Of a DNA stretch of 64,000 bases, positions 1 to 8,316 are shown one piece after another. A model generated the notes under the pieces. It ran no database searches. It saw nothing but the letters and a program-made list of their open reading frames with translations, and was not told where the DNA came from. The stretch is from the NCBI GenBank assembly GCA_964407665.1, contig CAYOWK010000013.1, positions 19,737-83,736 on the forward strand, given 5' to 3'. Source of the DNA: CAYOWK01 sp964407665 (lineage in GTDB: Bacteria > Pseudomonadota > Alphaproteobacteria > Caulobacterales > Hyphomonadaceae). The position numbers and the translations under genes are program-made. How positions within the stretch are numbered: position 1 is the first letter of the stretch; each line of letters opens with the position of its first letter.

Positions 1-150
1 CGATCAATGACGGGCAGCTGAGAATCAGATTTGTGTGAAACCCCTCGCCGACTGGTATTTTCGCTGGCGGCGCGACGGCAAGTACCCGTAACCTCCTGCG
101 TGTTCGTGCGTTAGACCCAAGAACTGGCACCCGAGGCTGGCGGCTCCCCC

Positions 151-714
151 ATGGCTACCCTGATCACCGAAAAGGCGTCGCAGTACGCCATTCGCCCCGC
201 TCGCGGGAATGAAGTCGGCGTGCTGCAGAACATCGACCTTGCCTCCGCCACCCTGTTCCGGGGCACAGGCCTGATCGATTTTGGCCCCCTCGGCGAACCG
301 AGCGACCCGATCCCGGAAGACCGGCTCCGGAAGGGCTTCGGTGAAGGCCTGATCTGGGTGGCGGTCGACGATCACGAGGAAGAGCTCGTGGGCTTCGCCC
401 TGTGCTCGGATCGGGGCGAGGACCTCTATCTCGACCAGCTTTCGGTCCTGCCCAGCCACGGCCGGAAGGGCATCGGAACACGCCTGGTGCGTCGCGCGAT
501 CCTTGAGGCCGAGACGCGCGCCTACCGCCGTCTCTCCCTGTCGACCTTCCGCAAGGTCCCCTGGAATGGGCCCTTCTATCGCAAGCTTGGCTTCCGGGAG
601 GTGCCGGTCTGGCGCCTCCAGGACTGGCAGGTCGAAATCCGCGAGCTCCAGAAGCAGACGATGGACGTCCGCCTCAGATGCTTTATGCAGCGGGCAGTGA
701 AATCCACTTCGTAG
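151..714 (+). CDS. GNAT-family N-acetyltransferase
   Basis: 187-residue cytoplasmic protein with the single-domain GNAT fold, which transfers an acetyl group from acetyl-CoA to an amine. The acetyl-CoA pyrophosphate-binding motif A is visible at residues 103-110 (HGRKGIGT), following a beta strand (DLYLDQLSVLP), and a typical C-terminal strand (FYRKLGF) follows. The substrate cannot be told from sequence. The start ATG at 151 has no strong Shine-Dalgarno sequence close by, so the start is moderately sure. It lies just upstream of hemB on the same strand and may be cotranscribed with it, but no functional link is implied. Confidence 0.85.
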   Translation: MATLITEKASQYAIRPARGNEVGVLQNIDLASATLFRGTGLIDFGPLGEPSDPIPEDRLRKGFGEGLIWVAVDDHEEELVGFALCSDRGEDLYLDQLSVLPSHGRKGIGTRLVRRAILEAETRAYRRLSLSTFRKVPWNGPFYRKLGFREVPVWRLQDWQVEIRELQKQTMDVRLRCFMQRAVKSTS

Positions 715-764
715 CGCGGGCGACCTTGGGGAGTCGCAAGCGGCGAATGCCGGGAGCTGCCCCA

Positions 765-1769
765 ATGCCGAAGTCCCTGACCGTCGGGTCGTTCCCGTCG
801 ACGCGCATGCGCCGCCTGCGCCAGCATGACTGGTCCCGCCGCCTCACCCGTGAGACCCGCCCCTCCCCCGACGACCTCGTCTGGGGCATGATCGTCCATG
901 ACGGGACCGAAGCGCGCGTCCCGGTGAAGACGATGCCGGGCCTCGACCGGCTGAATGTCGACGAGGCCGCCCGCATGGCCGTCCGCGCCCGCGAACTCGG
1001 CATCCCGGCAATCGCCATCTTCCCGTTCATCGACGGCTCGCTGAAAGATGAGGCCGGAACCGAATCCGCAAATCCGAACGGGCTCATCCCGACCGTCATC
1101 CAGGCCATGAAGGCAGCTGCGCCGGAAGTCGGGATCGCCTGCGACGTGGCGCTCGATCCCTTCACGACACACGGTCACGACGGCGTCCTCAACGAGGATG
1201 GCTATGTCATCAACGACTATACGGTCGCGGCGCTGATCGAGCAGGCGCTCGTGCAGGCGCGCGCGGGCGCCGACATTGTCGCTCCCTCGGACATGATGGA
1301 CGGCCGGATCGGCGCCATTCGCGATCACCTCGACGACGCCGGCTTCGAGAAGGTGATGATCCTGTCCTATGCCGCGAAGTATGCATCGGCGTTCTACGGA
1401 CCGTATCGCGACGCAGTCGGAACGGCTTCGGTCCTGAAGGGGGACAAGAAGACCTACCAGATGGACTTCGGCAACACGGAGGAAGCGCTCCGGGAAGTCG
1501 CCATGGACATTCAGGAAGGCGCCGACATGGTCATGGTGAAGCCTGGCCTGCCGTATCTGGATATCGTTCAGAGAGTCTCGTCAGAGTTCGGCGTCCCCAC
1601 CCTGGCCTTCCAGATTTCGGGCGAGTACGCGCAGATCAAGGCTGCCGCCGCGCAGGGCTGGCTCGACGAGGACAAGGCCATCGTCGAGACCCTGTCAGCA
1701 TTCAAGCGCGCCGGCGCCTGCGGGGTGGTCACCTACTTCGCCGAGCGTGCAGCCCAGCTGCTGGGCTGA
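765..1769 (+). CDS. hemB: Delta-aminolevulinic acid dehydratase (porphobilinogen synthase)
   Basis: Condenses two 5-aminolevulinate molecules to porphobilinogen in tetrapyrrole (heme, cobalamin) synthesis. The two active-site lysines are visible: K205 in AAKYASAFYGP and the Schiff-base K259 in MVMVKPGLPYLD. The metal site reads CDVALDPFTTHGHDG, with Asp127, Asp131 and Asp139 where zinc enzymes have cysteines, so this is the zinc-independent, Mg-type class. The frame is open from 678, overlapping the upstream GNAT gene. I prefer ATG 765 because GGGAG lies 8 bases upstream and it gives 334 residues, the usual family length; ATG 747 is the alternative. Confidence 0.96.
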   Translation: MPKSLTVGSFPSTRMRRLRQHDWSRRLTRETRPSPDDLVWGMIVHDGTEARVPVKTMPGLDRLNVDEAARMAVRARELGIPAIAIFPFIDGSLKDEAGTESANPNGLIPTVIQAMKAAAPEVGIACDVALDPFTTHGHDGVLNEDGYVINDYTVAALIEQALVQARAGADIVAPSDMMDGRIGAIRDHLDDAGFEKVMILSYAAKYASAFYGPYRDAVGTASVLKGDKKTYQMDFGNTEEALREVAMDIQEGADMVMVKPGLPYLDIVQRVSSEFGVPTLAFQISGEYAQIKAAAAQGWLDEDKAIVETLSAFKRAGACGVVTYFAERAAQLLG

Positions 1770-2128
1770 CGCGCCGCCATCCACCGATAGCCGGCCCCAC
1801 CGATGGCGACGCCGGCTGCTATACCGGCCGCGTCGGCTAGAAAGTCCAGCCCGGAGCCGTCCCGCCCTATGCCCAGCATGGTCTGGGCGATTTCGGACGT
1901 GAGCCCAAAACCCAGCAGGTGACAGGCCCAGAATGCCCGCCCCCGGCAGGACAGCGCCAGGGCGGCAGGGAGGGCGACGGCGGCAAACGCCAGAAAGTGA
2001 TAGAGTTTGTCCTGGGCCGGAAAAGCATTCTCCTGCCCGGTCGATGGCCCCAGCAGCAGGGCCGCCAGCAGCACCAACCCTCCGCCCGAGGCTGCCGCAA
2101 GCAACAGCCTCCCTGTCCGGATTGTCAT
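1733..2128 (-). CDS. VanZ-like family membrane protein
   Basis: About 131 residues with several hydrophobic segments. The pattern DKLYHFLAFAAVALPAALAL, a following SEIAQ and then GSGLDFLADAAGIAAG is characteristic of the VanZ-like family, small inner-membrane proteins found mostly without known function (VanZ itself confers low-level teicoplanin resistance). The reading frame extends to 2191 with further ATGs at 2152 and 2191; 2128 is chosen because translation then begins with MTIRTGR directly before the first hydrophobic helix. Its 3' end overlaps the end of hemB convergently by 37 bases. Confidence 0.72.
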   Translation of the reverse strand: MTIRTGRLLLAAASGGGLVLLAALLLGPSTGQENAFPAQDKLYHFLAFAAVALPAALALSCRGRAFWACHLLGFGLTSEIAQTMLGIGRDGSGLDFLADAAGIAAGVAIGGAGYRWMAARQPSSWAARSAK

Positions 2129-2290
2129 CCTGATGACCTTCAAGGCAGGCATGCAAATCCCTATGTGTCCGATCGTCAGGACATCCTCCACAGGGGCCTA
2201 CAGCGCGGCGGTGAATTCGCGGTGAAATCCCGCTCGACAGCGCGGGGCGGGCGGCGTTACAGACGGCCTTCCTGCGGGAGTTTTAATTCC

Positions 2291-2782
2291 ATGGACCCCT
2301 CTGGGTCTCGCGTCGTCATTCGCGGCGCCACCTTCCAAGATATGCCGGACCTGGAGCGGATCGAAGCCGCGTCCTTTGACGGCGACAGGCTGTCCGGTCG
2401 CAGCTTTCGCAGGCTGCTGAAGTCCGCCTCGTGTGACCTCCTTGTTGCGGAGATCGGACACGTGATTGCGGGATACGCGATGGTGTTCTACCGGGCATCC
2501 ACCAGCATCGCTCGCCTCTATTCCATTGCGATCTCTTCAGAGGCGCGGGGCCAGGGCGTTGGCCGGAAACTGGCGGCAGCGGCTATCGACGCGGCCGCCG
2601 GGCGCGGGAAGGAGTCCTTCCGGCTGGAAGTGCGCGAGGACAATGACGGGGCGATTGCGCTCTATCGAAAACTCGGTTTTCGCGAGATCGGACGCCGCGA
2701 AGACTATTACGAGGACGGCGCTCCTGCGCTGCGCTTCGAAAAGGACCTCATGCCCGTGAAGCGCGGAGCCCGAGCGGCATGA
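2291..2782 (+). CDS. GNAT-family N-acetyltransferase (RimI-like)
   Basis: 163-residue acetyltransferase. Motif A is ARGQGVGRKL at residues 85-94 and the C-terminal NDGAIALYRKLGF motif is typical of RimI-like GNATs that acetylate alpha-amino groups of amino acids or peptides. The start ATG at 2291 is preceded by GGGAG about 10 bases upstream; the long upstream extension of the open frame is not supported. The stop codon overlaps the start of the downstream ATP-grasp gene by four bases (ATGA), so the two are almost certainly translationally coupled. Likely partner step: acetylation of the product or substrate of that ligase (inference). It is not the housekeeping RimI with any certainty. Confidence 0.86.
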   Translation: MDPSGSRVVIRGATFQDMPDLERIEAASFDGDRLSGRSFRRLLKSASCDLLVAEIGHVIAGYAMVFYRASTSIARLYSIAISSEARGQGVGRKLAAAAIDAAAGRGKESFRLEVREDNDGAIALYRKLGFREIGRREDYYEDGAPALRFEKDLMPVKRGARAA

Positions 2783-4281
2783 AAGACTGGATCCTGATCG
2801 CCGACGATCTGCGCGACCTTGCGACCCTCGGCGCGCCTTTCCGCATGATGACGACGCGCGACTACGTGCTCAAGCCCAAGCTGCTGGCCGGCTCGCGGCC
2901 GAAGATCATCAACCTCGCCCGCAACTACAATTACCAGACCGACAGCTACTACGCCTCCCTTCTGGCGGAAGCGCGCGGTCATCGCGTCATTCCGAGCGTC
3001 GAGACGCTGCTGGAGATGCATGCCAAGGATGGTCCCGAGCAGGCCATTCCGGATCTCGAGGAGGTCCTGAACAGGGACCTTCAGCGGTCCGACAAGGGCG
3101 GCGACAAGGGGTCGGAGAAGGCCCCGGCCGCAGGCGACAAAATCCCGGAGCGGATCCTTGTCTGCTTCGGCGAAACCGAGGACGAGCGGTTCAAGCGCTT
3201 TGGACGCATCCTTTTTGACTGGTACCGGGCCCCGGTCATCGCCGTTCAGACGAGCTCCAATGGCGTTCCCGGCGTCAAGATCAAGCGGATCAAGCTGGCG
3301 CCCTTCACGACGCTCAAGGGCGACGAGCTGAAGTTCTTTATCGACGCGCTGACCGAGTACACCGGACGCGTCTGGAAGTCGCCAAAGGCCCGGATCGTCG
3401 CGAAGCACTCCATCGCGGTGCTTTACGACCCTAACGACAAGCTCGCCCCGTCCAGCGTCGAGACTCTGAAATACTGGGCCCGCTTCGCCGAGAAAGATGG
3501 CGTCGAAGTCGAACCCATCACTCGCAAGGATCTGGCAAAGCTGGCGGAATTCGACGCGCTGTTCATCCGCGAGACGACGTCGATCACCAACCACACCTAC
3601 CGCTTCGCCCGCAGGGCCTGGGCGGAAGGCATGCCGGTCATCGATGATCCGGTCTCGATGATGAGGTGCACGAACAAGGTCTACCTTTGGGAGCGTCTGT
3701 CCGGCGCCGGCCTCCCCTCCCCCCAGACCATCATCATCCAGGAACGAACGTCTCTCGAGGAAGTCGCCGATACGCTGGGCTTCCCTCTGGTCCTGAAGAT
3801 CCCCGATGGTTCGTTCTCGCGCGGCGTCAAGAAGGCCAAGGACATGGCCGAGCTGAAAGCCATTGCGAACGCATTCCTCGAAGACTCCGACCTCGTCATT
3901 GCGCAGAAGTTCATCCCCACCGAGTTCGACTGGCGGATCGGCGTTCTCGACAAGCGGGCCATCTTCGTCTGCCAGTACAAGATGGCGCGGGGCCACTGGC
4001 AGATCGTCAACCACAAGACGGATGGGCAGTTCACCGAAGGCGGTTTCCGCACCCTCTCGATCGGAGAGGCGCCAGACGACATCATGGATATCGGGGTGCG
4101 CGCAGCAAACCTGATCGGCGATGGTTTTTACGGCGTAGACATCAAGTCCGGTCCCGATGGCCCCGTCGTCATCGAGATCAACGACAACCCGAACCTCGAA
4201 CACGGGATCGAGGACGCTTCAGAAAAGACAGCCGTCTGGACCCACCTCACGGACTGGTTCCTGAAACGCCTCAACGCCTGA
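2779..4281 (+). CDS. RimK-type ATP-grasp ligase with N-terminal RLAN domain
   Basis: 500-residue predicted carboxylate-amine/thiol ligase. The N-terminal part up to about residue 200 resembles the RLAN domain that precedes some RimK-like ATP-grasp enzymes; it carries a Lys/Gly-rich insert near residues 105-122. The ATP-grasp domain occupies the C-terminal half: the nucleotide-binding strand and loop LKIPDGSFSRGVKKAKD begin near residue 338 and the metal-binding VVIEINDNPNLEHG near residue 464. Enzymes of this fold form peptide or amide bonds through acyl-phosphates. Four-base overlap with the upstream GNAT gene indicates an operon, a pairing noted in published comparative surveys of amidoligases. 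The substrate is unknown. Confidence 0.88.
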   Translation: MKDWILIADDLRDLATLGAPFRMMTTRDYVLKPKLLAGSRPKIINLARNYNYQTDSYYASLLAEARGHRVIPSVETLLEMHAKDGPEQAIPDLEEVLNRDLQRSDKGGDKGSEKAPAAGDKIPERILVCFGETEDERFKRFGRILFDWYRAPVIAVQTSSNGVPGVKIKRIKLAPFTTLKGDELKFFIDALTEYTGRVWKSPKARIVAKHSIAVLYDPNDKLAPSSVETLKYWARFAEKDGVEVEPITRKDLAKLAEFDALFIRETTSITNHTYRFARRAWAEGMPVIDDPVSMMRCTNKVYLWERLSGAGLPSPQTIIIQERTSLEEVADTLGFPLVLKIPDGSFSRGVKKAKDMAELKAIANAFLEDSDLVIAQKFIPTEFDWRIGVLDKRAIFVCQYKMARGHWQIVNHKTDGQFTEGGFRTLSIGEAPDDIMDIGVRAANLIGDGFYGVDIKSGPDGPVVIEINDNPNLEHGIEDASEKTAVWTHLTDWFLKRLNA

Positions 4282-4464
4282 CCAGATTGTTCTCTTGCAG
4301 CCCAACGCAGCGGCCGAAGCCGATCGCCCGCGCAGCGGCTGTCGGAGCAAACTGAATGGCGCCGTCAGAAACCAGGCCATCAGGCGAGGACGTCCTCAGC
4401 CAGAGCCCGCCTGCAGGGCGAGGAGTAGAGGCTTACCCATCGCACCCGAAGGGAGTCCCCACCG

Positions 4465-5073
4465 TCAGTACGCGGCCGTGAAGCGGGCCCGGCTATGGCG
4501 CGGCCGTTCCAGCTCATCGACCATGGCGATGGCATAGTCCGCGAAGCCGATGCGGCTTTCACCCTTCTCATCAACGATCAGCTGATCGGTCCCTGTCCGA
4601 AAGCGGCCGAGCCGGGGCGTCTCCTCAATGAAGGCCGCAGGGGAGAAGAAGGTCCAATCGATGTCCTTCTCATCGCGCAGGGCGTCAAGGAAAACGATAC
4701 CGCCATGGGCGAAGGCCTTCCACTCTTCAGGAAATTCCGGAGTATCGATAAGTCGCACTCCAGGCGCGACTTCCAGGCTGGCTGCTCCACCAGTGACAAG
4801 CAGGCGGTTCACGCCCGCCGCCTTGAGGGCTCCCAGAATGACATTGGCCGTCACGTCGAAATGCAGGGCGCTGATAACAGCGTCAGCCCCCCGCACAATG
4901 TCCGCAAGGACCACGGCATTTGACGCATCACCCGAAACTGCTGTGACGCCCGGGGTCAGTGCGATGCGGTCGGGATTGCGGGCGACTGCCGTGACCGCGT
5001 GCCCGCGGGCTGCCAGTTCCCTCGTGATTTCAGAGCCGGCGCGACCGCTAGCGCCCAAGACGGTGACTTTCAT
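4465..5073 (-). CDS. NAD(P)-binding oxidoreductase (NmrA/atypical SDR type)
   Basis: 202 residues with an N-terminal Rossmann dinucleotide-binding motif GASGRAG at residues 7-13 and the atypical SDR arrangement lacking a classical YxxxK. Proteins like this (YwnB/YhfK-type, often annotated NAD(P)H-binding protein) are frequently divergent from an HxlR regulator, as here: the regulator starts 56 bases away on the other strand with a perfect palindrome between. The gene is therefore probably controlled by that regulator. Substrate unknown; a quinone or electrophile response role would fit the HxlR pairing but is only inference. Confidence 0.85.
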   Translation of the reverse strand: MKVTVLGASGRAGSEITRELAARGHAVTAVARNPDRIALTPGVTAVSGDASNAVVLADIVRGADAVISALHFDVTANVILGALKAAGVNRLLVTGGAASLEVAPGVRLIDTPEFPEEWKAFAHGGIVFLDALRDEKDIDWTFFSPAAFIEETPRLGRFRTGTDQLIVDEKGESRIGFADYAIAMVDELERPRHSRARFTAAY

Positions 5074-5085
5074 CAGGATTCTTCT

Positions 5086-5102
5086 CCATTGGTTCCCAAT
5101 GG
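5086..5102. promoter_or_regulatory. Perfect palindrome, probable HxlR operator
   Basis: CCATTGG-TTC-CCAATGG, a perfect inverted repeat with 7-base arms and a 3-base spacer, sits in the short gap between the divergent oxidoreductase (start 5073) and the HxlR regulator (start 5130). HxlR proteins are dimers with winged helices that bind short dyads in their own divergent promoters. The position would let one site control both genes. Confidence 0.6.
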
Positions 5103-5129
5103 ATACCAGGTGTGATATGGATCCTACCC

Positions 5130-5564
5130 ATGCAAGAAGGCACCTATCCGTCTCCTAGTCACCTTGAGGTAACCTTGCCGTTTCCGGACCCCTCCCGCGA
5201 GCGGGGCGACGTTTTTGCAGCGCAATGTCCGACGCGCAGCCTTCTCGATCGTCTGGCCGATAAATGGTCCGTCATGGTGCTCTCCACCCTGGATGACGGA
5301 CCCATGCGCTTCAACGCGCTCAGGCGGAGGATCGAAGGGGTGTCGCAGAAGATGCTGAGCCAGACCGTTCGGCAGCTCGAGCGCGACGGATTGGTCTCCC
5401 GGCTTGTCGAGCCGACAGTACCTGTCTCGGTGACCTATGCCTTGACGCCACTCGGGCGGACGCTGGTCGTCGCTATTCAGCCGATCATCGATTGGGCGGA
5501 AACGCGGATGGGATCCGTGGCGGCAGCACAGGCCGAGTATGACGCCCGAGCGGCGTCGATCTGA
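5130..5564 (+). CDS. HxlR-family winged-helix transcriptional regulator
   Basis: 144 residues. The HxlR signature is clear: CPTRSLLDRLADKWSVMVLSTL, then MRFNALRRRIEGVSQKMLSQTVRQLERDGLV, the recognition helix and wing. Cys33 is the conserved N-terminal cysteine that in some members (HypR, QorR types) senses oxidants or electrophiles. The frame also offers a GTG at 5112, but ATG 5130 places the start after the palindromic operator candidate. Probably represses itself and the divergent oxidoreductase. Confidence 0.9.
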   Translation: MQEGTYPSPSHLEVTLPFPDPSRERGDVFAAQCPTRSLLDRLADKWSVMVLSTLDDGPMRFNALRRRIEGVSQKMLSQTVRQLERDGLVSRLVEPTVPVSVTYALTPLGRTLVVAIQPIIDWAETRMGSVAAAQAEYDARAASI

Positions 5565-5611
5565 GTCGACCACACCGTCCCCACAAGAGCCGCCACGTCA
5601 CCTGCTGGCCG

Positions 5612-5625
5612 GCCCTAGCTAGGGC
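5612..5625. terminator. Short palindrome between convergent genes
   Basis: GCCCTAGCTAGGGC, a perfect 14-base palindrome in the 79-base gap between the ends of the HxlR gene and xseA, followed by TTGT. It may act as a weak bidirectional terminator; there is no clear T-run. Confidence 0.3.
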
Positions 5626-5643
5626 TTGTACCTTCGCAGATTT

Positions 5644-7176
5644 CTAGAACAGGTTGCCCTGGTCTTCCCCAGGTTTCTTCCGGGTGCGGCTCCTGGGCTT
5701 CGCTTGAGGTTCCGCCACAACAGGTTCATCGGTCGGCGCGAGCTTGCCCGAGAGAATGGGCGCCCCAGCCGCCAGAGGCAGGCCAGTTAAGGTGCTCGCC
5801 ACGGCGCCAACCTGGCCGTCACCAAGGCGAATCCTCAAGGGATCCCCAGCCGAGACCGCACGAGCTGATCGGATCACATGCCCGTCCGCGCCCTCAACAA
5901 TAGCGAACCCCCTCTTCAACACACCCGCGTACGAGAGACTGTCGAGCACTCGTGACTGCGTCTCCAGCCGGCGCGCCAGTACCTCGAGGCGGCGCCTGAA
6001 TGCTGGCTCCAGCCGCCGGGACAGGCGCCCGGCATCCTGCGCCTTGCGGGCGACTTCGCGACCCAGCGCTGCAGGTCGCATCCGCGCACCGGCCTCCATG
6101 AAGCGGGAGCGCTTACGCGAGACCAGCTTTTCCAGAGCCCCGCCAAACCGCTGGCTTGCGGTATCCAGTCGCTGAGACGGTTGCTGCAGCAGGCGATCTA
6201 TCCGGGGCAGCCGGCCGACCGCAGAGCGCAATTCCAGCCTGCGGCGATCAAGCGTGCGGGACAGGCTGCGGGTCTGCCGCGACCCGAAGCTCTCCACAGC
6301 GGCAAGCAATTCCGTGCGAACCGGCAGCGCCATCTCGGCGGCGCCGGTCGGCGTGGGCGCGCGGCGGTCGGAGACGTAGTCGATCAACGTCGTATCGGTC
6401 TCGTGACCAACGGCCGAGATCAGCGGGATCGCGCTGTCAGAGGCGGCGCGGACGACGCGCTCCTCGTTGAATGGCCAAAGATCCTCGATCGAGCCTCCGC
6501 CCCGCGCCACGATGATCAGATCCGGACGGGGCACCGAGCCGCCAGGCTTGAGGGCGTTGAAACCACGTATCCCGGCCTCGATCTGCTCGGCAGCCTTCTC
6601 GCCCTGGACAAGGCTGGGCCAGATGATGACGTGGACGGGAAATCGTTCGCGCACCCGGTGCAGAATATCACGGATGACGGCGCCCGTCGGGCTGGTAACC
6701 ACACCAATGACGGCAGGCAGGAAGGGCAGCGTCTTCTTGCGCTCTGCGTCGAACAGCCCTTCTGCGGCGAGCTTCTTCTTGCGCTCCTCCAGCAACTGCA
6801 TGAGCGCGCCAAGTCCGGCTGGCCGCATGCGTTCGCAGATGAGCTGGTAGTTCGATCGGCCCGGATAGGTCGACAGGCGTCCTTCAGCGACGACCTCAAG
6901 GCCCTCCTCGGGCTTGAACGGGAGGCGACCGGCCGACGCCTTCCACATCACCGAGTTCAGGGCCGACTTCTCGTCCTTGAGATCGAAATAGAGGTGGCCG
7001 GATTTAGCGGCCACAACACGCCCAAGCTCCCCCCGGACGCGCACGAAGCTATAAGCGTCCTCGACCGTCCGCTTCAGGGCCATCGAGAGCTCGGTGACGC
7101 TGAGCTCCGGCGCGTTCGTCTGCGGGTCGGGCTGGGCGTCGAGGGCAAAGAACGGGGAATCGGGGAAATCGGACAT
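5644..7176 (-). CDS. xseA: Exodeoxyribonuclease VII large subunit
   Basis: 510-residue catalytic subunit of exonuclease VII, which degrades single-stranded DNA to oligonucleotides in mismatch repair and recombination, working with XseB (not in this window). An N-terminal OB-fold nucleic-acid-binding domain (LSMALKRTVEDAYSFVRVRGELG onward) is followed by the conserved PTGAVIRDI and GGGSIEDLWPFNEERVVRA core segments, then a long Arg-rich coiled-coil region. The C-terminal tail (after about residue 460) is low-complexity and basic. Convergent to the HxlR gene. Confidence 0.96.
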   Translation of the reverse strand: MSDFPDSPFFALDAQPDPQTNAPELSVTELSMALKRTVEDAYSFVRVRGELGRVVAAKSGHLYFDLKDEKSALNSVMWKASAGRLPFKPEEGLEVVAEGRLSTYPGRSNYQLICERMRPAGLGALMQLLEERKKKLAAEGLFDAERKKTLPFLPAVIGVVTSPTGAVIRDILHRVRERFPVHVIIWPSLVQGEKAAEQIEAGIRGFNALKPGGSVPRPDLIIVARGGGSIEDLWPFNEERVVRAASDSAIPLISAVGHETDTTLIDYVSDRRAPTPTGAAEMALPVRTELLAAVESFGSRQTRSLSRTLDRRRLELRSAVGRLPRIDRLLQQPSQRLDTASQRFGGALEKLVSRKRSRFMEAGARMRPAALGREVARKAQDAGRLSRRLEPAFRRRLEVLARRLETQSRVLDSLSYAGVLKRGFAIVEGADGHVIRSARAVSAGDPLRIRLGDGQVGAVASTLTGLPLAAGAPILSGKLAPTDEPVVAEPQAKPRSRTRKKPGEDQGNLF

Positions 7177-7232
7177 TGCTCAGTATAGCCCGCCTCTCGG
7201 CTTCGTCAGGCCCAGGATCAGGCTGGACGGTA

Positions 7233-7700
7233 CTATTCCAGTTCCCAGAGATCCGCAGTGTCGACGACGTCCGAGGCGATCTTCTGAAGCACGTAATTGA
7301 CGTAGTCGGATGTGACCGCCCGGTTGTCGATGGCCATGCCGAGCTTCAAGAATCCATCCTCGGTGATCCAGAAACTTGATGGCTGGACCTCTGCGTTCAC
7401 GAATAGAAACTCGAGGGCAAGATCGGGGTCGACGTCTTCGTCGCCAAGGTTCGCGCTCACCCAGATAAACCGGCCGCTTGGGCTGATTTCCAGGAGCATC
7501 GGCGTGGTGTAGCCGCCCTTCTCGATCGGAACCTCGAACTTGAGGTCTTCGCCCGGTTTGCTGAGAACGGTGGCGGTATACCCCAGCCCCTCGACCATCG
7601 ATTTGAGCTGTTCTGCGCTGATGGTCTGGGCATAAGCCGCCGTCACAGGCGACATCGCCATCGCGGCGCCGAGTGCCGCGACCCGTAGCATATGCATCAA
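7233..7700 (-). CDS. Small secreted protein, YbjN-like (tentative)
   Basis: 155 residues with a clear signal peptide (hydrophobic core after MLRVAAL, cleavage near AAYAQ). The mature part begins with a helix and the phrase QLKSMVEGLGYTATVL, then alternating beta strands and a C-terminal helix (SDYVNYVLQKIASDVV), an architecture seen in YbjN/type III chaperone-like folds. Family assignment is weak. Probably periplasmic. It is 56 bases downstream... of no operon partner: xseA starts at 7176 on the same strand, so the two could be cotranscribed. Confidence 0.7.
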   Translation of the reverse strand: MMHMLRVAALGAAMAMSPVTAAYAQTISAEQLKSMVEGLGYTATVLSKPGEDLKFEVPIEKGGYTTPMLLEISPSGRFIWVSANLGDEDVDPDLALEFLFVNAEVQPSSFWITEDGFLKLGMAIDNRAVTSDYVNYVLQKIASDVVDTADLWELE

Positions 7701-7763
7701 AAATCCCTCCCGATTCAGGTGCCAATTCTGCTCCTTTGCCGGAGGCGCGGCAATTGCGATATG

Positions 7764-8222
7764 TCAGCGGTTCTGTCGATCACCGGCGCCGACTGTCGCG
7801 AGAAGTCGTTCCTCGATCTGGGCCGAACGCCGCGATGCGCGGACGCGCTGCATGCGAAAACCGCCCACGCCGCCCAAAGCCTTGAAGGTCCACTGACCCT
7901 CGATCAGCAGGAAGGCTGGATCGACCTCGCCGGCATAGATGATAGGGTAGGAATGCACCCCGACCGCCGGGTCGTAGACCTTGCGGAAGCGGACATGGCC
8001 TCCCTCTCGCGCGCCTTCAAGGCTGGCTGACAATTCGTCGTCCACGGCATGCGGAAATCCGGTGCGCGCTTCCAGCGTCGTGCCCGAAAGGGAGCCCGCC
8101 GTGTCAGCGATGTAGGCGTTGAACGAGGTCTCGCCGCCCCCTGCGCCGTACCAGTAGAGGCCGTACCAAAATCCGGTCAGGTCGGAATATGTCCGGTCGT
8201 CGCTGTCGCTATCGTCGGCCAT
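7764..8222 (-). CDS. Hypothetical protein
   Basis: 152 residues if started at ATG 8222 (an upstream in-frame ATG lies at 8258). It is acidic at the N-terminus (MADDSDSDD), then contains an aromatic/glycine-rich stretch (FWYGLYWYGAGGGE) and predicted beta strands, without a signal peptide or membrane helix. The pattern, beginning with a short GFWYGLY motif and ending in a basic tail, recalls small beta-barrel lipocalin-like sheets, but I do not recognise a family. Divergent from purD, with a 94-base intergenic gap. Confidence 0.65.
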   Translation of the reverse strand: MADDSDSDDRTYSDLTGFWYGLYWYGAGGGETSFNAYIADTAGSLSGTTLEARTGFPHAVDDELSASLEGAREGGHVRFRKVYDPAVGVHSYPIIYAGEVDPAFLLIEGQWTFKALGGVGGFRMQRVRASRRSAQIEERLLATVGAGDRQNR

Positions 8223-8316
8223 ACGCTGCGCCTTGCTCTTGGCGTCTGGTCCGTACATATCCCGGACACTGCTCCGCAACTGCGTAGTATCGGGCCGCGC
8301 ACATGGAAATCCACCG

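Noticed and set aside
1..150. Possible 3' end of an upstream gene (frame 3 stop at 36-38)
   Set aside because: Only eleven codons are visible, too few to identify.
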